Source of the DNA: Emydura subglobosa
Lineage: Eukaryota; Chordata; Testudines; Chelidae
Direction: 5' to 3'
DNA: 64,000 nucleotides
Assembly (NCBI GenBank): GCA_007922225.1
Contig: ML679966.1
Span: 54,370,742 to 54,434,741, forward strand
Shown here piece by piece: positions 21,466-33,052 of this stretch. The position numbers and the translations under genes are program-made. The notes below the pieces were generated by a model. That model saw only the letters and a list, made by a program, of their open reading frames with translations. It was not told the DNA's origin and made no database searches. How positions within the stretch are numbered: the first letter of the stretch is position 1; each line of letters opens with the position of its first letter.

Positions 21466-24400
21466 CTAAAAATTAGAGAAAAATCACCAAAATTATTTAG
21501 TACAAGGGAAAACAGTCAGCCATCAAAGATGAAAGTTCTTTAAACATTATGTGAAAGCAATTTGTTGTGCTCATATGTTCTAAGACCACTTTAATTACTT
21601 AAGAGTACTTTGTTGACACTCTTTAAAGGAAAAAAAATACACACTGATTTGAAGAAATCTAATACTTTTAAAAAAATAAAACCAAAATCCATATATACTT
21701 CAATGACGTGTCAAAAAGTGAGACTATACATAAGTAGTATCTCCATAACTACAAGTACATATACTGAGCAATTCCGATTTTAGCAATATTTAAGATGCAA
21801 GAGACTTCTAGAATGCTTCTGAGAATAATGAAAACGTAAATCCAATTTAATATTTTTATCCTGGTCCAATGAATTTTTCAATTCTTATTTTTCTTAGTCA
21901 CATCAAGATTCACAGGAGTCAAAGCTGTTATCTGTGGTAACAAAGTCAAAAGAGGATTTCATTTTATGCCTACAATACTCAAATGCTTCTAGCACTCAGT
22001 AATATGAAACTGGAGAGGCACTGGTTATGGAAGGCCAAAATAGCTGTCAAATAACTATAGAGGGAAGATCTTTTCAAACCATTTTCTGCTAGAGAAGGAA
22101 GATTATTAGGCATGATGTAGTGCAACTGATAAAGCTTGAGGCAGCAACTCAGATATTACTTCACTGATTTCAGTCAAAAGACACTAGGATTTGGAATATC
22201 AGGCGACACATATAACCCAGTATTGCAGAAATTATGTGACACAGTCCCAGTAGAATGTAATTGTTCAAAAGTGTTAGCACAAGTTACCACCTTAAATGCA
22301 CACAGAAGCATAAGCCCAATATCAACACAGTCTATTAACTATTCCTCAGGAGAAGATGTAGCATTCATTCATACTTCGGTTTGATCACAGTATCTTTCCC
22401 ACTGAAACTGGGCCTTACATTACCTTTAAGTATGGACCATTTGTACTTGAAGTGTGGCCAACAAATGTTAGTCCCACAAATAAATTTAAAAATCCAACTC
22501 ACACCTTTAACAGTAAATAATCCACAGCAGCTAGCCCTTACTTATAAAAGCAATTAGATTGTAGTTGGAGTTCTACACTTAATCTAAGAATTTAAGAAAA
22601 AAAGATAGTGCGCAGTGGACTGAACTAAAGTAGGTCACTTGCGTATCAAGAGTATCAGTTTAGCATAATAAACAAAAAAGGGAAGCCCGTTGTAAGTTTA
22701 AGGCCTGGTCTACACTGCCGGCAGCGTCGACGGAAGATATGCATGTTTCAGTACATAACCTGCATATCTTCCGTCAACTTACTAATGTTCCCTTACTGTG
22801 GTGTCTCCACTGCGCTGCGTCGACAGGAAAACCTCCTGTCGACGCGTTACTCTTTTCGACGGGTGGAGGTGGATTTATTGCATGGGCTGGGGAGCACATC
22901 TGGGATCGATTGTGTGGGTCTCCCCTGCCCACTCAATTGATCCCACTGCACTGATCCATGGAGCCTGATGCAGCCCCGGCACTACAGACATACCCTAAGA
23001 GAAGTAAAAGACGGTGACGATATAAAACAATGTTTGGAAAACCAAGTTAACTATTAGTAGCTGAGCAATACTTACACCAAAAATGCATTCTTACCTCATG
23101 GCTCATGTTTTGAAACGGTGACATTTCTGATATTGACATTAAGCGAGTACAGATCTTATTACCGTCAGTCAAAGTTTCCTCATGTCTCACTACAGGCTGA
23201 AGAAAATTGCATTAGACATTGTCCATTTTGAATTTGACAAAGCCAAAAGAACATATGTAAACATTACAAATGTAGTAAGTCTTGTAAACAAGAACCTACA
23301 GAAAATGTGTTGGGTATGTTTTTCTGATCTTTCCATTGTTTTGCACTATTTTTATATACAAACTTTCCAGTTAAACCTTCATTTCCTCCAGAAGAAAATT
23401 CTATGAGAAAAGAGAAATAAAAATAAGACTGATGTATTTAAAAAAAAAAACCCAAAACAATAAAGAATACCTGATATACTCATCAGATGTAAACTTACGA
23501 AGTTATGAAAGAGGGGCAGTTTAAAAAAAAACCAAACAAACAAAAAAAAACCCCACAGCTTTCCATTTCGCAAACTGAGTACTACTTTAATGTAAAGCTT
23601 TTTGTGGTAAGATAACAGATTTATTTTCAACATATGTGCTGCAAGATAATGAACTATGTTCTATGTTCAAAATATGTGCATCTTTTCTCTACCTTTAACA
23701 ACGCATGAATCAACTGAAGTCAGTTGCAAGGCCAAAATTTCTTTAACCACAGCTTTGATATTCATCTGCTTTTGGGTAGATTCTGATGCTTTTTCATAGC
23801 TAGATGCTATGTGCATCAGGTCAAGCTGAGTCTTCATTCTGGAAAAAAGTGAAAAAATCTTTTAGACATTATTTGTGTTCCTCTGTGTTCAAAACAGAAA
23901 GAAAAAAGTTATACCTAGTCAATAAAAACGTTATATAAAATAAAAAAAAAAATAAAATTAAAAAAAAAAAAAAAGGAAGTCAGTAGATGGCAGAAAATAT
24001 CTGAAAATATCTTCCTCTATTTATTTAGAATTTCCTAATTTCCTTTCTTAGGAAAGACAACTTGATGATATGCTTGCTGTTTTGATCATTGACCAATCAC
24101 AGGACTTTTTCCAAGAGGCATCTTTATCCAGCAGAGAAGCTGTATTTATGGCCTAAAAGGATTAACCCCTTCTAGCTGTACAGAGAACAAAGGAAGTTTC
24201 AGTAAGAAAGGTGGTTTTGTTGTGGTTTTTTTGAGGGGGTGGGAGGGTGGAAGATGTGGCCAAATTATCATTATCAAAGATATTCTTTTGTAATGAGAGA
24301 GAAAGTATTTAGTACATCGGGTCTGAACATAATTTACACCTTATTCTTCAGAGATCATACCTAAAGAAGACCTCCGTTTTGAAACAGAATTTTACAGTTG

Positions 24401-24559
24401 TGTTCTCACTCACTGTAATAGACTTTTTTAAAAAAAATATTGCCCAATTAAGTATTAGACATTAGACATAATGCAAAACTATAAAAAAGGCCAAATGTGG
24501 TATTTTGTATATAAATAGCAAACTTTAAAATTAGCAAGAAAAAGTACTGTAGACCACTA

Positions 24560-24603
<44 letters not shown>

Positions 24604-27600
24604 GCAAGCTTGTTATAGAAAGCTTTTACTAGAAGTTTCATATTATATAGAGCGGACTGAACAAATTGATATATGCTCAAACATTCTTGATACCAATTCA
24701 TTAAAATAAAGTATCTAAAAGTTTTGAAAAAGGTGATACTCATTAATTGGAGCAGTCCCTTTGCTCAGTGACACTTACAAGAATAGTTACTATAAACATA
24801 TAATACAGTCATTATCTTAAATTCAAACTCTAACACCAAATTTAAAATATCTCAGTAACATTTAATACATGAAGAAGCTATTTTATCTAATTATGTTAGT
24901 AGGAACTAAAAGCATAAATCCTGAAACACCTTCTTTGATATTTCCACAAAAACTAGATTTTTATAGTCCCGCAGCAGCATGGCATCTGTTAAACTAAAGC
25001 ACAGACTTAAGTCAGAAAGAGACTGTAAGATATTCAGATGGTCAGTTTTCATAATGGAGAGAGGTAAATAGCCATGTCCCCTAGGGATCTATACTGGAAC
25101 CAGAGCTGTTCAATATATTCATAAATTATTTGGGAAAAGGGATAAATAGAGAGGGGGCAAAGTTTGCAGACGATACAAAATTACTCAAGACAGTTAAGTC
25201 CAAAGCAGACCGCCAAGGGCTACACAGGGATCTCACAAAACTGGGTGACTGGGCAACAAAATGGCAGATAAATTCAATGCTGATAAATGCAAAGTAATGC
25301 ATATTGGAAACAATCCTAACTACACATACGGAATGATGAGATCTAAATTAGCTATTACCACTCAAGAAAGGGATCTTGGATAGTTTCCTGAAAACATCCA
25401 CACAATGTGCAGTGGCAGTGAAAAAAAGATAACAGAATGTTAGGAACCATTAGGAAAGGGATATGTGAAACAATAAATATCATAATCCCACTATATAAAT
25501 CCATGATACGCCCACATCTTGAACACTGTGTGCAGTTCTGGTCACCCCATCATAAAAAAGATATTAGAAGTGGAAAAAGTACAGAGAAGGGCAACAAAAC
25601 GATTAAGGGTATCGAACAGTTTCCATACAAGGAGAGATTAAAAACCCTGGGATATTTCAGCTTGGAAAAAAAAAGCGACTAAGTGGGATGTGACAAAGGT
25701 CTATAAAACCATGAATGGTGGGGAGAAAGTGGGGAATAAGGTTATTTACCCCTTCACATAACACAAGCACCAGGGGCTGCCTGATGACGTTTATAGGGGC
25801 AGGTTTAAAACAAACAAAAGGAAATATTTCTTCAGACAATGCAGTCAACCTGAGGAACCGATTGCCACGGGATGTTGTGAAGGCAAAAACCATAATTCAA
25901 AAACAGAATTAGATGAATTCATAGAGGAGAGGCCCATCAATGGCTATTAGTCAAGATGATCAGGGATGCAACCCCATGCTGCGGGTGTCCCAAAGCCTCT
26001 GACTGCCAGATACTGGGACTGGATGACAGGGATCACTTGATGATTGCCCTCTTCTGTTCATTCCCTCTGAAGCACCTGGCATTGGCCAGTGTTGGAAGAT
26101 ACCAGGCTAGATGGACCATTGATCTGACCTAGTATGGCCATTCTTATGTTCTTATATTATTTTCTGGGACAAAGCAAAAAGACAATATTAAAGGCTTTTT
26201 TAGGACAGCGTTTACCTCATGTACTGCAACAGAAAAACATTAATAAGTATCTGAAGTGATTATTTTATGCTCCACTTTTATCTGTTCAATTAAAAAAAAA
26301 ACTGTGAAAGTGATATACTAATTCCAACAAGTCTAGGAGAATTTTAAAATGAGATGTTACAAAGTAAGGATTATGTCAAATATTCTTCGAACTTCTATCG
26401 CCGTTTAATGGTATCAATAATGTGTCTCTCCATATTAAGTAATCCACTGCATGCCCCGAACACTCTCCTCCCAACTCTCCACAATTACAATATGAATAAT
26501 TAACTAAACTTAGTTGTATCTTATTACCTTACTCAACTGTACACTAACAAACCATAGAAACTAGAACCTCTGAAATGTATGTACCTTTTATTCAAGCCAC
26601 ATGCCACCTGTAATTAAAATAAGAATGTATTAGCATTAAGGATATTATTTAAAAATCAAAGAAAATTACATTTCCAGAATATCTGACAGAAATTAACCAT
26701 TTAACTTGTTAAATAGTTTTTGTTACACCAAAACATAATCAGAGCTTTTAGCACTCACAGGAGTAAAAGCGCAATAACAACACACACAGGGAATGTATGT
26801 CTGAGAAAATTACTTACTCTGTAATATTTTGTTCTGAGGCCAAAGAGGAATTCTTTCCTAAAATTCAAATCCAAGAAACTGCATGAGGCAAAAGCCACAT
26901 GAGCGTCTGAGATCAAAGTGCACTTGAAAATATTTTGGCAAGATTTCAAATCTTGGACTTGTGCTCCTTACTGTAAAGCTAAACGCTTGTCTACCTGAAA
27001 CACTACTCCGAGAGGTAGTAACTAGGTTGATGGAAGATCCAAGGTAGATCCAAGGATCTACATTAACCTAACTATGTCACTCAGGGGTGTGGATTTTTCA
27101 TACCCCAAGTGACACAGTTAGGTCAATCTAATTTTCTAGTGTAGACCCAAGGGACTTTCTCCCACATGGTAGTGTAATGCACTCTCCCCTCTGTAGAGAT
27201 TTCTAAAGCAATTTAACTGGTCAGCACAGAACCTGCTGGTGTGCACAAAAGGCTCCCTAGGGCACTTCAACATAGTGCTGTTTTAATAACTATGTTAAAG
27301 CACATCAACAGCATCTACACCAAGCAATTAATGCACAAAATGTTAGTGGGCATTGGAAATCACACCCATAGAGTGAATTATGTCATCATGTCAGACAGAA
27401 GTTCCAAAACTGTAAAAGTTTTGGTCACTAAGGGTAGCTACAGTTTATAACGCAAGCTACTTCCCACCCCACTACTTGTGAGTACATGCCTCACAGAACT
27501 TTAACCACCTCTCTAGGATCTTTTAAATCAGTTCCTGATTAAGCTGGAAATGAAGGTTCCCCAAAGAAAAGTCAATCACAAAAATTTGAGTGATTTAAAA

Positions 27601-30600
27601 TTTAGTGCCTCAAAATAGGTTGTGCAATACAAGAGAGAGGGAAATAACCCTCCGCCATGTCAAAATAAGGTTCTCTTCCAAACTCTGAAGGGAACTAAGT
27701 GAGAATCCTGTCAGAATTACACCTTCAAAGAAGATGATTACAAGATACATCTAGATAGAAATTTCCTAGAGAGTAAGTAGCTCAAGGGATGTCCCAAACA
27801 GTGTGGGTGGGGTCAAATGCACATACAGTGTTCTACTGTTTTGCTATCAAGAAGTAACATAAATGCTATCACCTCCAGGAAATGCTCAGGATCACATTCA
27901 TCAACAAGCTTTTCACAATCCTTCAGGAAACTCTCAATGGTTTTTTTGTGGGTTTCCTTCATTTTCTTCCAAATTTGATACTCCTTTTCTTTCTTACTTC
28001 TCTGACTTTCAATGTCTTCTAGCAATTCCTTTTTTCTCATTTCCAGAGTTTTGAAAATTGCTTCAAATTCCAACTTAATTATCTCTGCTTCTTTGTTCAA
28101 GATCTAGAAACAAAGTATTTTGCACAGATAAAGAGCATAACAGTAAGTCTTTACATGGTGTCATTTAGAACTGCTGTAGAGATATTTATAAAATTAAAGT
28201 TAATTTAAGTTTGATTAAGAAAATAATATATTTGCTTCCTAGTTTGTGGCTAGTAAGAAAGGCCCTAATCAGCAAATAAAAGAAGGCTGTAAGAATAATG
28301 AATTAAAATGTGATGTGGGAAGGATGTATAGTTCAAAAAGTAACTAATAAAACAACAAGACAAAGAAAAACTGTCAAAGAAAAAAAAAACACATGCTTTC
28401 CCACTGTTCTGCTGGTAAAATAGTCAGAGGGGAGGAGACAAGATGGGAAAGTCTTGGAGGAAAAACAGAGAGTGAATTGCTTCAAACTGGGTTTTTGTTA
28501 AAGCTAACAAATCACTTGTTTGCTGAAGGGTATAAATAGAGCTGTGAATCTGAGGGGTCTTTATCAACTCTGATCCGATCATGCTAGGGCAAACCAAGAT
28601 GAGATGACTATTCTCTGGGCTGGTCTCTCAAAGTATCAGCTGCAGATACTTATAAATGTTTTGTTACTATATTGCTTATAAGTAAATTGCTTATAATTTA
28701 GGCTTGTCAGCAACTGCTGAAATACCATTCAGCCTTTGGATTTAATAAAAGAATGTATAGTAAATTCATATCTGATGGTGCCCCATATTACTAATATTCA
28801 TAAATAATGGCTCTGAGTATTACTAGCAAAACAGTCATCCATTGGAAACTTGTCTACCTTAGTGATTGTGCCATTATTACCATCAGTGGAAATGAACTGG
28901 TAATAGCAACAGTGATACATTTTGGGGTTAAAAGGTTAGTGCAGACATAGCTACAGTGTTAAGTGCATGGTACCACACACAAGCCTCTCAGCTATGGAAA
29001 AAGAAAGGCTTTTTTTCCATTATATTTTCACATTATAACAAACACTGATAATTCAAGGCATCATTAGGTATTAAATACAAGTTAACTCTTAGAGCTCAGT
29101 AGGATTTTTCTATTTTGTTTCATTTTGTTTTATCAGGGAAGGTCTGGAGGGGGACTGAGGTGTCACCTACACTGAAGTGTCAATAGAGGTAGTTTTGGAA
29201 CAAATTGATAAATTAACAATAGTAAGTCACCAAGACCAGATGATATTCGCCTAAGAGTTCTGAAGAAACTCAAATATGAAACTGCAGAAATACTAAGTGT
29301 GGTATATAACCTATCATTAAATCAGCTTCTGTACTAGATAACTGATGGATAGCTAATGACATCACTTTTTTTTTTTTTTTTTTTTAAAGTCTACAAAAGC
29401 GATCCTTCCAATTATATCTACTCAGTGTGCAGCAGCAGTCAAAAGCTAACAACGTTAGCTACCATTAAGCAAAAGATAGACACTATATATCATAATGAAA
29501 CTATATAAATCATGGTATGTCCACACCTTGAATACTGTGTGCAGTTGTGGTCGCCCAGTGTCAAAAAAGATGTATTAGAATTGGAAAAGATACAGAGAAG
29601 GGCAACAAAAATGATTAAAGGTATGTAACAGTTTCCATGCAAGGAGAGATTAAAAACCCTGGGATTTTTCAGCTTGGGAAACAGGTAACTAAGTGGGATA
29701 CAACAGAGGTCTATAAAATCATGGATGGATTGGAGAAAGTGAAATAACTAAGTGTTATTTACCCCTCCACATAACACAAGAACAAGAGGTCAACCAATGA
29801 AATTAATAGGCAGCAGGTTTAAAAACAAACAAGGAAGTATTTCTTCACACAAAGCACAATCAATCAATCTGTGGAACTCATTGCCAGGGGACGTTGTGAA
29901 GTCCAAAACTATAATGGAGTTCAAAATGTTTTTAGAAAAGTTCATGGAGGATAGGTCCATCAGTGGCTATTGGCCAAGATGGTCAGGGGATGCAACCCCA
30001 TGCTGAGGGTGTCCCTACCCTTTGACTGCCAGAAGCTGGGAATGGATGACAAGGGATGGATTACTCGATGATTGCCTGTTCTGTTCATTTCCTCTGAGGC
30101 ACCGGACTTTGGCCACTATCAGAAGATGGGCTAGATGGACCACTGTCCATTTTTATGATCATAGAATCAGAGCTGGAAGGGACCTCAGGAGGTCATCTAG
30201 TCCAACCCCCTGCTCAGAGCAGGACTAACCTCAGCTAAATAATCCCAACAAGGGTTTTGTCAAGCCGAAGCTTAAAAACCTCTAAAGATGGAGATTCCAC
30301 CACCTCCCTAGGTAACCCATTCCAGTGCTTCACCACCCTTCTAGTGAAAAACTTTTTCCTAATGTCCAACCTAGACCTCCCCCCCTGCAACTTGAGACCG
30401 TTGCTCCTTGTTCTGTCATCTGCCACCACTGAGAACAGCCTAGCTCCATCCTCCCTGGTACCCCCTTTCAGGTAGTTAAAGGCTGCTATCAGATCCCCCC
30501 TCATTCTTCTCTTCTGTAGACTGAGCAAGCCTAGTTCCTTCAGCCTCTCCTCGTAAGTCTTGTGCTCCAGCCCCTAATCATTCTCAAACTCTCTCAAACG

Positions 30601-33052
30601 TCTCCACATCCTTGTTGCTGCCCTGGATGAGGAAGCCTTGGGAGGTGTTGATTCCAAGTCCCCAGGTGTGTGTGTATTGGGTACTGTCACCTGGGGTGAG
30701 TGATCAGGTCTTTCTCCCTGTAGGGTGGGGAGGCCCTGAGATGGGGTTGGATCCTGCTCCGAGAAGGTGGTACTGCAGAATAAGAGTGCCCTATGCTCAT
30801 TCCAGCAGCGGCTCCTGTCACACAGGGCTGGGCCAGCAGCTGCAGGAGCAGTTGCTGCAGGGTACATTTTTTATTTTATTTTGTTTTATAGGCTGTTTTC
30901 ATTTTATTTTGTGTTATTTCTCATTTGCAAAAGACACAGGGCTCCACTACTCTACAGAAGTCATTACGTCTAACTCACCTTGATATCTTTTGGATGACTT
31001 GATAGTTCCTTCACCAAGTTCTCATTCACTGCTCTCATTTTCTTCAGGCTGCTAAAGAAGGTTAACTACAAAAGAGAAGTTTATAACCACTTAAACCCAC
31101 ATTTTAATTTAAAAAAATCTGTATTACATCTTTAACCACATCATGTTGACAGTCTGCACAGAGTTTAACTAAAGATCATTAAGACATTACTAACATAAAA
31201 AGAATCTTCATGCTTCAGAACAATCCAGCAGCTCACATTTGGCATTTTTCTCTCAAAGTGACGTTCTTTAGGTTTGTCTACACTAGAAAATTTTGCTGCT
31301 TCATCTATACCAGTATAGTTAAACTCTAGATCACATTGTGCATTCTTCTTTTCTTGTGCTGAGGGGACAGGCTGCCCTTACACCTCCCCACTTCTGGCCT
31401 AGGCTCCCACTGGTTAGACTACAACATCAGTTCTGAACCACAGTGCCACATGCTCGACTATATTCCATACCCATCCCATTTACCAGAGACATTCTGCAAG
31501 TGCATTTAAACTGCAGCATAAAAGGACTGTTTCATAATGCACTATCCAGCTCCTAGTTCAGATGGATCTTGAAAAAGTGGTTGAATGTCCAACTATCTTG
31601 GCACAAATCCCTTGCAGATAAAGTCTTATAAGAGGCATATGCCTTCTTCATGCTAAAAATATTCCATGATCCCTCTATTTCACCTTAATTGGTTTTCCTT
31701 AATCTACTATCCAAATTGAAGTGTCAGGCCAAAAAGCAGATAGGTATTGTGACTGCCTATAAGCAGCTGTAGGGATGGCAGGCCTAGCCCATCCTTTGTC
31801 TTGGAGAAACAAGATCATCATACAAGACGTTAAAGGCCTGTCTACAGCTAGGGCACTGCCTGTGTAATGCAGTAAGATAGTAAAACACTTGCTATAATGA
31901 CAAAAGTTGTTTTTTCCCCGTCCCCTTGCTGTAGCTAATCTCTTCACTCAAGGACCCCTAGGTAGGTTGATGGAATAATTCCTGCGTTGACTTAGCCGAG
32001 CCTATACTGGATTTTAGGTTGGCTTAACTATATCTTCTTGGGGGGGGGGGGGGGGGGGGGGAGGGAGGGAGGGTGTGAATTTTTCCACAACCCTGAGCAA
32101 CAGACCTAGATCAACCAGTTTTTGGCATAGACCAGGCCTAAGATTATCATCCAGAACCAATATACAACCTAGTCAATTGAAGTCAAAACTATTTATAGAA
32201 GGGAAAAACAGCTTGTTTGGGCACTGTGATAACGAGGTCCTGGCACTGCCACATTACTACATGGCTTGGTTTTAGGTTTGCAGGACTGAACAGGAAAAAC
32301 CAGGACTTGTTATTGCAGCCTCCTGGCCCTGCAAACTTTCACAGGAATGCCCGGACTAACATCGCAATACTCTAACTACTCCTGTAGCCCTAACCGGTTC
32401 TCAGGAGGCAGGCTACTGGCTAATTGTGTTTACCAGCTAAGCCTGCACTGCGCGGTGTGCCTGAGTGAAGCCTCAAGAGAGGCATTCGCCGGGCGAGCAG
32501 GCCGGTCCCCATTTCATCCCCCAATGGGCACAGTCGGCTGGCAGGCGGCGCGCGGCTTACTTTCTCCTCCTGGTACACGCTGTCAAGGAGGTTGACGGCG
32601 TGGAAGATGCCCTGGTGGTCCTCAGTCACGCACTGGCCGCAGCCCGCCCGGCGGCACATGCGGCAGTACAGCTGCACCAGCCGGGCTGGGTGCTTGTCGC
32701 AGACTGCCCCGAACGGCGGCGGGGGGCTCGGCGCCGCCTCCTCGCCGCACCCCGGCCCCGCCTTGCCCCCGCCGCCGGCCCTGTACAGTTTCACCACCTC
32801 CGCCAGCGTGGTGTTGACGGGCAGCGCCGAGTAGCCACCGCGCGGCAGCGGGCAGAGCTTCCTGCAGAGCGGGCAGGAGAAGCGGGCGGCGGCCGCGCCG
32901 CCGAAGGCCTGGCCGGCGCGCTGCGAGCCGGGCTCCCCGGAGGCCGTGCACTCCAGCACGCAGCTCTTGCAGAAGTTGTGGGAGCAGAGCGGCAGCGTGA
33001 CCGGCTCCTCGAAGAGGCCGAGGCAGACGGCGCAAGTCAGGCTGGCCTCCAT
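19582..33052 (-). CDS. TRIM-like RING / B-box / coiled-coil protein with long disordered C-terminal tail
   Basis: Seven exons (minus): 33052-32561, 31065-30979, 28103-27873, 26607-26585, 23838-23693, 23189-23095, 21465-19582. Sizes are 492, 87, 231, 23, 146, 95 and 1884 nt, phases all join, giving about 985 residues. The ATG at 33052 was chosen over an upstream in-frame ATG (33142) because RING cysteines follow at once ([10 protein letters not shown]). RING C3HC4: C7, C10, C23, H25, C28, C31, C60, C63. B-box 2: C118, H121, C130, C133, C138, C141, H146, H151. Coiled coil about 165-330. The 627-residue tail is Ser/Thr/Pro-rich, with no PRY/SPRY, NHL, PHD or membrane segment. Expected role: a RING E3 ubiquitin ligase, substrate unknown. 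Exons of 231 and 23 bp are typical of TRIM genes. I do not recognise an established symbol. Confidence 0.88.
22701..22996. repeat. Foldback DNA element in intron 6 of the TRIM-like gene
   Basis: It begins AAGGCCTGGTCTACACTGCC and ends CACTACAGACATACCCTA. An internal palindrome has GTCGACGGAAGATATGCATG at 22727 against CCTGCATATCTTCCGTCAAC at about 22759. It belongs to the same family as 15537 and 43680. Confidence 0.75.
23095..23189 (-). CDS. TRIM-like gene exon 6
   Basis: Acceptor CCTGTAG, donor GTAAGA, 95 bp. It encodes [20 protein letters not shown], then [12 protein letters not shown]. The alternative acceptor seven bases upstream (TTCAG) would put a stop in frame, so CCTGTAG was chosen. 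Confidence 0.8.
23693..23838 (-). CDS. TRIM-like gene exon 5
   Basis: Acceptor TTTTCCAG, donor GTAGAG, 146 bp. It completes the split Arg codon, then encodes [20 protein letters not shown] and [20 protein letters not shown], and ends in phase 1. Confidence 0.85.
23940..23975 (+). repeat. A-rich low-complexity tract
   Basis: Runs of A broken by single T bases lie just upstream (in gene direction) of exon 5 of the TRIM-like gene. Confidence 0.7.
24564..24599 (+). repeat. Poly(A) run, 36 bases
   Basis: An uninterrupted A run lies in intron 4 of the TRIM-like gene. It might be the tail of a retroinsertion, but no matching body was recognised. Confidence 0.85.
25078..26157 (+). mobile_element. 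CR1 LINE, 5'-truncated 3' half
   Basis: Starting near CCCTAGGGATCTATACTGG, the sequence follows CR1 ORF2: the reverse-transcriptase palm region at about 25160 (TTTGCAGACGATACAAAATT, the F-A-D-D-T-K block), then AATCCATGATACGCCCACAT, then the C-terminal [11 protein letters not shown] region and the 3' UTR ending CTAGTATGGCCATTCTTATG. Several frameshifts and stops make it inactive. It lies in intron 4 of the TRIM-like gene, antisense to it. Confidence 0.85.
26585..26607 (-). CDS. TRIM-like gene exon 4: 23-bp micro-exon
   Basis: Acceptor AATTACAG and donor GTAC flank 23 bases encoding VACGLNK plus two bases of an Arg codon. A 23-bp exon directly after a 231-bp exon is a hallmark of TRIM genes and supports the model. 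Confidence 0.82.
26985..27152. repeat. Foldback DNA element fragment
   Basis: It begins CGCTTGTCTACCTGAAACAC and ends TTTTCTAGTGTAGACCCA. Its internal GGGGTGTGGATTTTTCATAC block is shared with the copy at 31829-32142. Confidence 0.55.
27873..28103 (-). CDS. TRIM-like gene exon 3: coiled coil, 231 bp
   Basis: Acceptor TTTCTAG, donor GTGATA, phase 0 at both ends, 77 residues. It is rich in Lys/Glu heptads ([17 protein letters not shown]). The size of exactly 231 bp matches the usual TRIM coiled-coil exon. Confidence 0.9.
29160..30157 (+). mobile_element. CR1 LINE with internal deletion
   Basis: Bases 29200-29360 match the N-terminal part of the CR1 reverse transcriptase (GTCACCAAGACCAGATGATA gives the SPGPD-like block). 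A 20-base T run at 29366-29385 stands where the middle is missing. Bases 29400-30157 continue with the 3' half and 3' UTR (CTAGATGGACCACTGTCC). It lies in intron 2 of the TRIM-like gene, antisense to it. Confidence 0.8.
30158..30592 (-). mobile_element. CR1 LINE of a second subfamily, 3' end, minus strand
   Basis: The plus strand begins ATCATAGAATCAGAGCTGGA, the complement of the typical CR1 3' end. The minus frame 30528-30235 reads [17 protein letters not shown], then [20 protein letters not shown], the CR1 ORF2 C-terminus. It abuts the opposite-strand copy ending at 30157. Confidence 0.85.
30979..31065 (-). CDS. TRIM-like gene exon 2: start of coiled coil
   Basis: This 87-bp exon encodes [20 protein letters not shown], then LSSHPKDIK, with acceptor TTTTGTAG and donor GTGAGT, phase 0 at both ends. 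The equivalent exon in many TRIM genes is 96 bp. Confidence 0.85.
31829..32142. repeat. Foldback DNA element with G-run, intron 1 of the TRIM-like gene
   Basis: It begins AAAGGCCTGTCTACAGCTAG and ends GGCATAGACCAGGCCTAAG. A run of about 22 G lies at 32040-32061. A related fragment starts at 31270 (AGGTTTGTCTACACTAG). Confidence 0.65.

Noticed and set aside
27813..27872. Extension of TRIM-like exon 3 past its donor
   Set aside because: The frame runs a little further to a stop, but the GTGATA donor, the 231-bp size and the downstream 23-bp exon favour splicing there.
32622..33035. A second minus-strand frame overlapping exon 1 (137 codons)
   Set aside because: It is the +1 shadow of the RING exon, with the same GC bias. 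The RING frame carries the zinc ligands.
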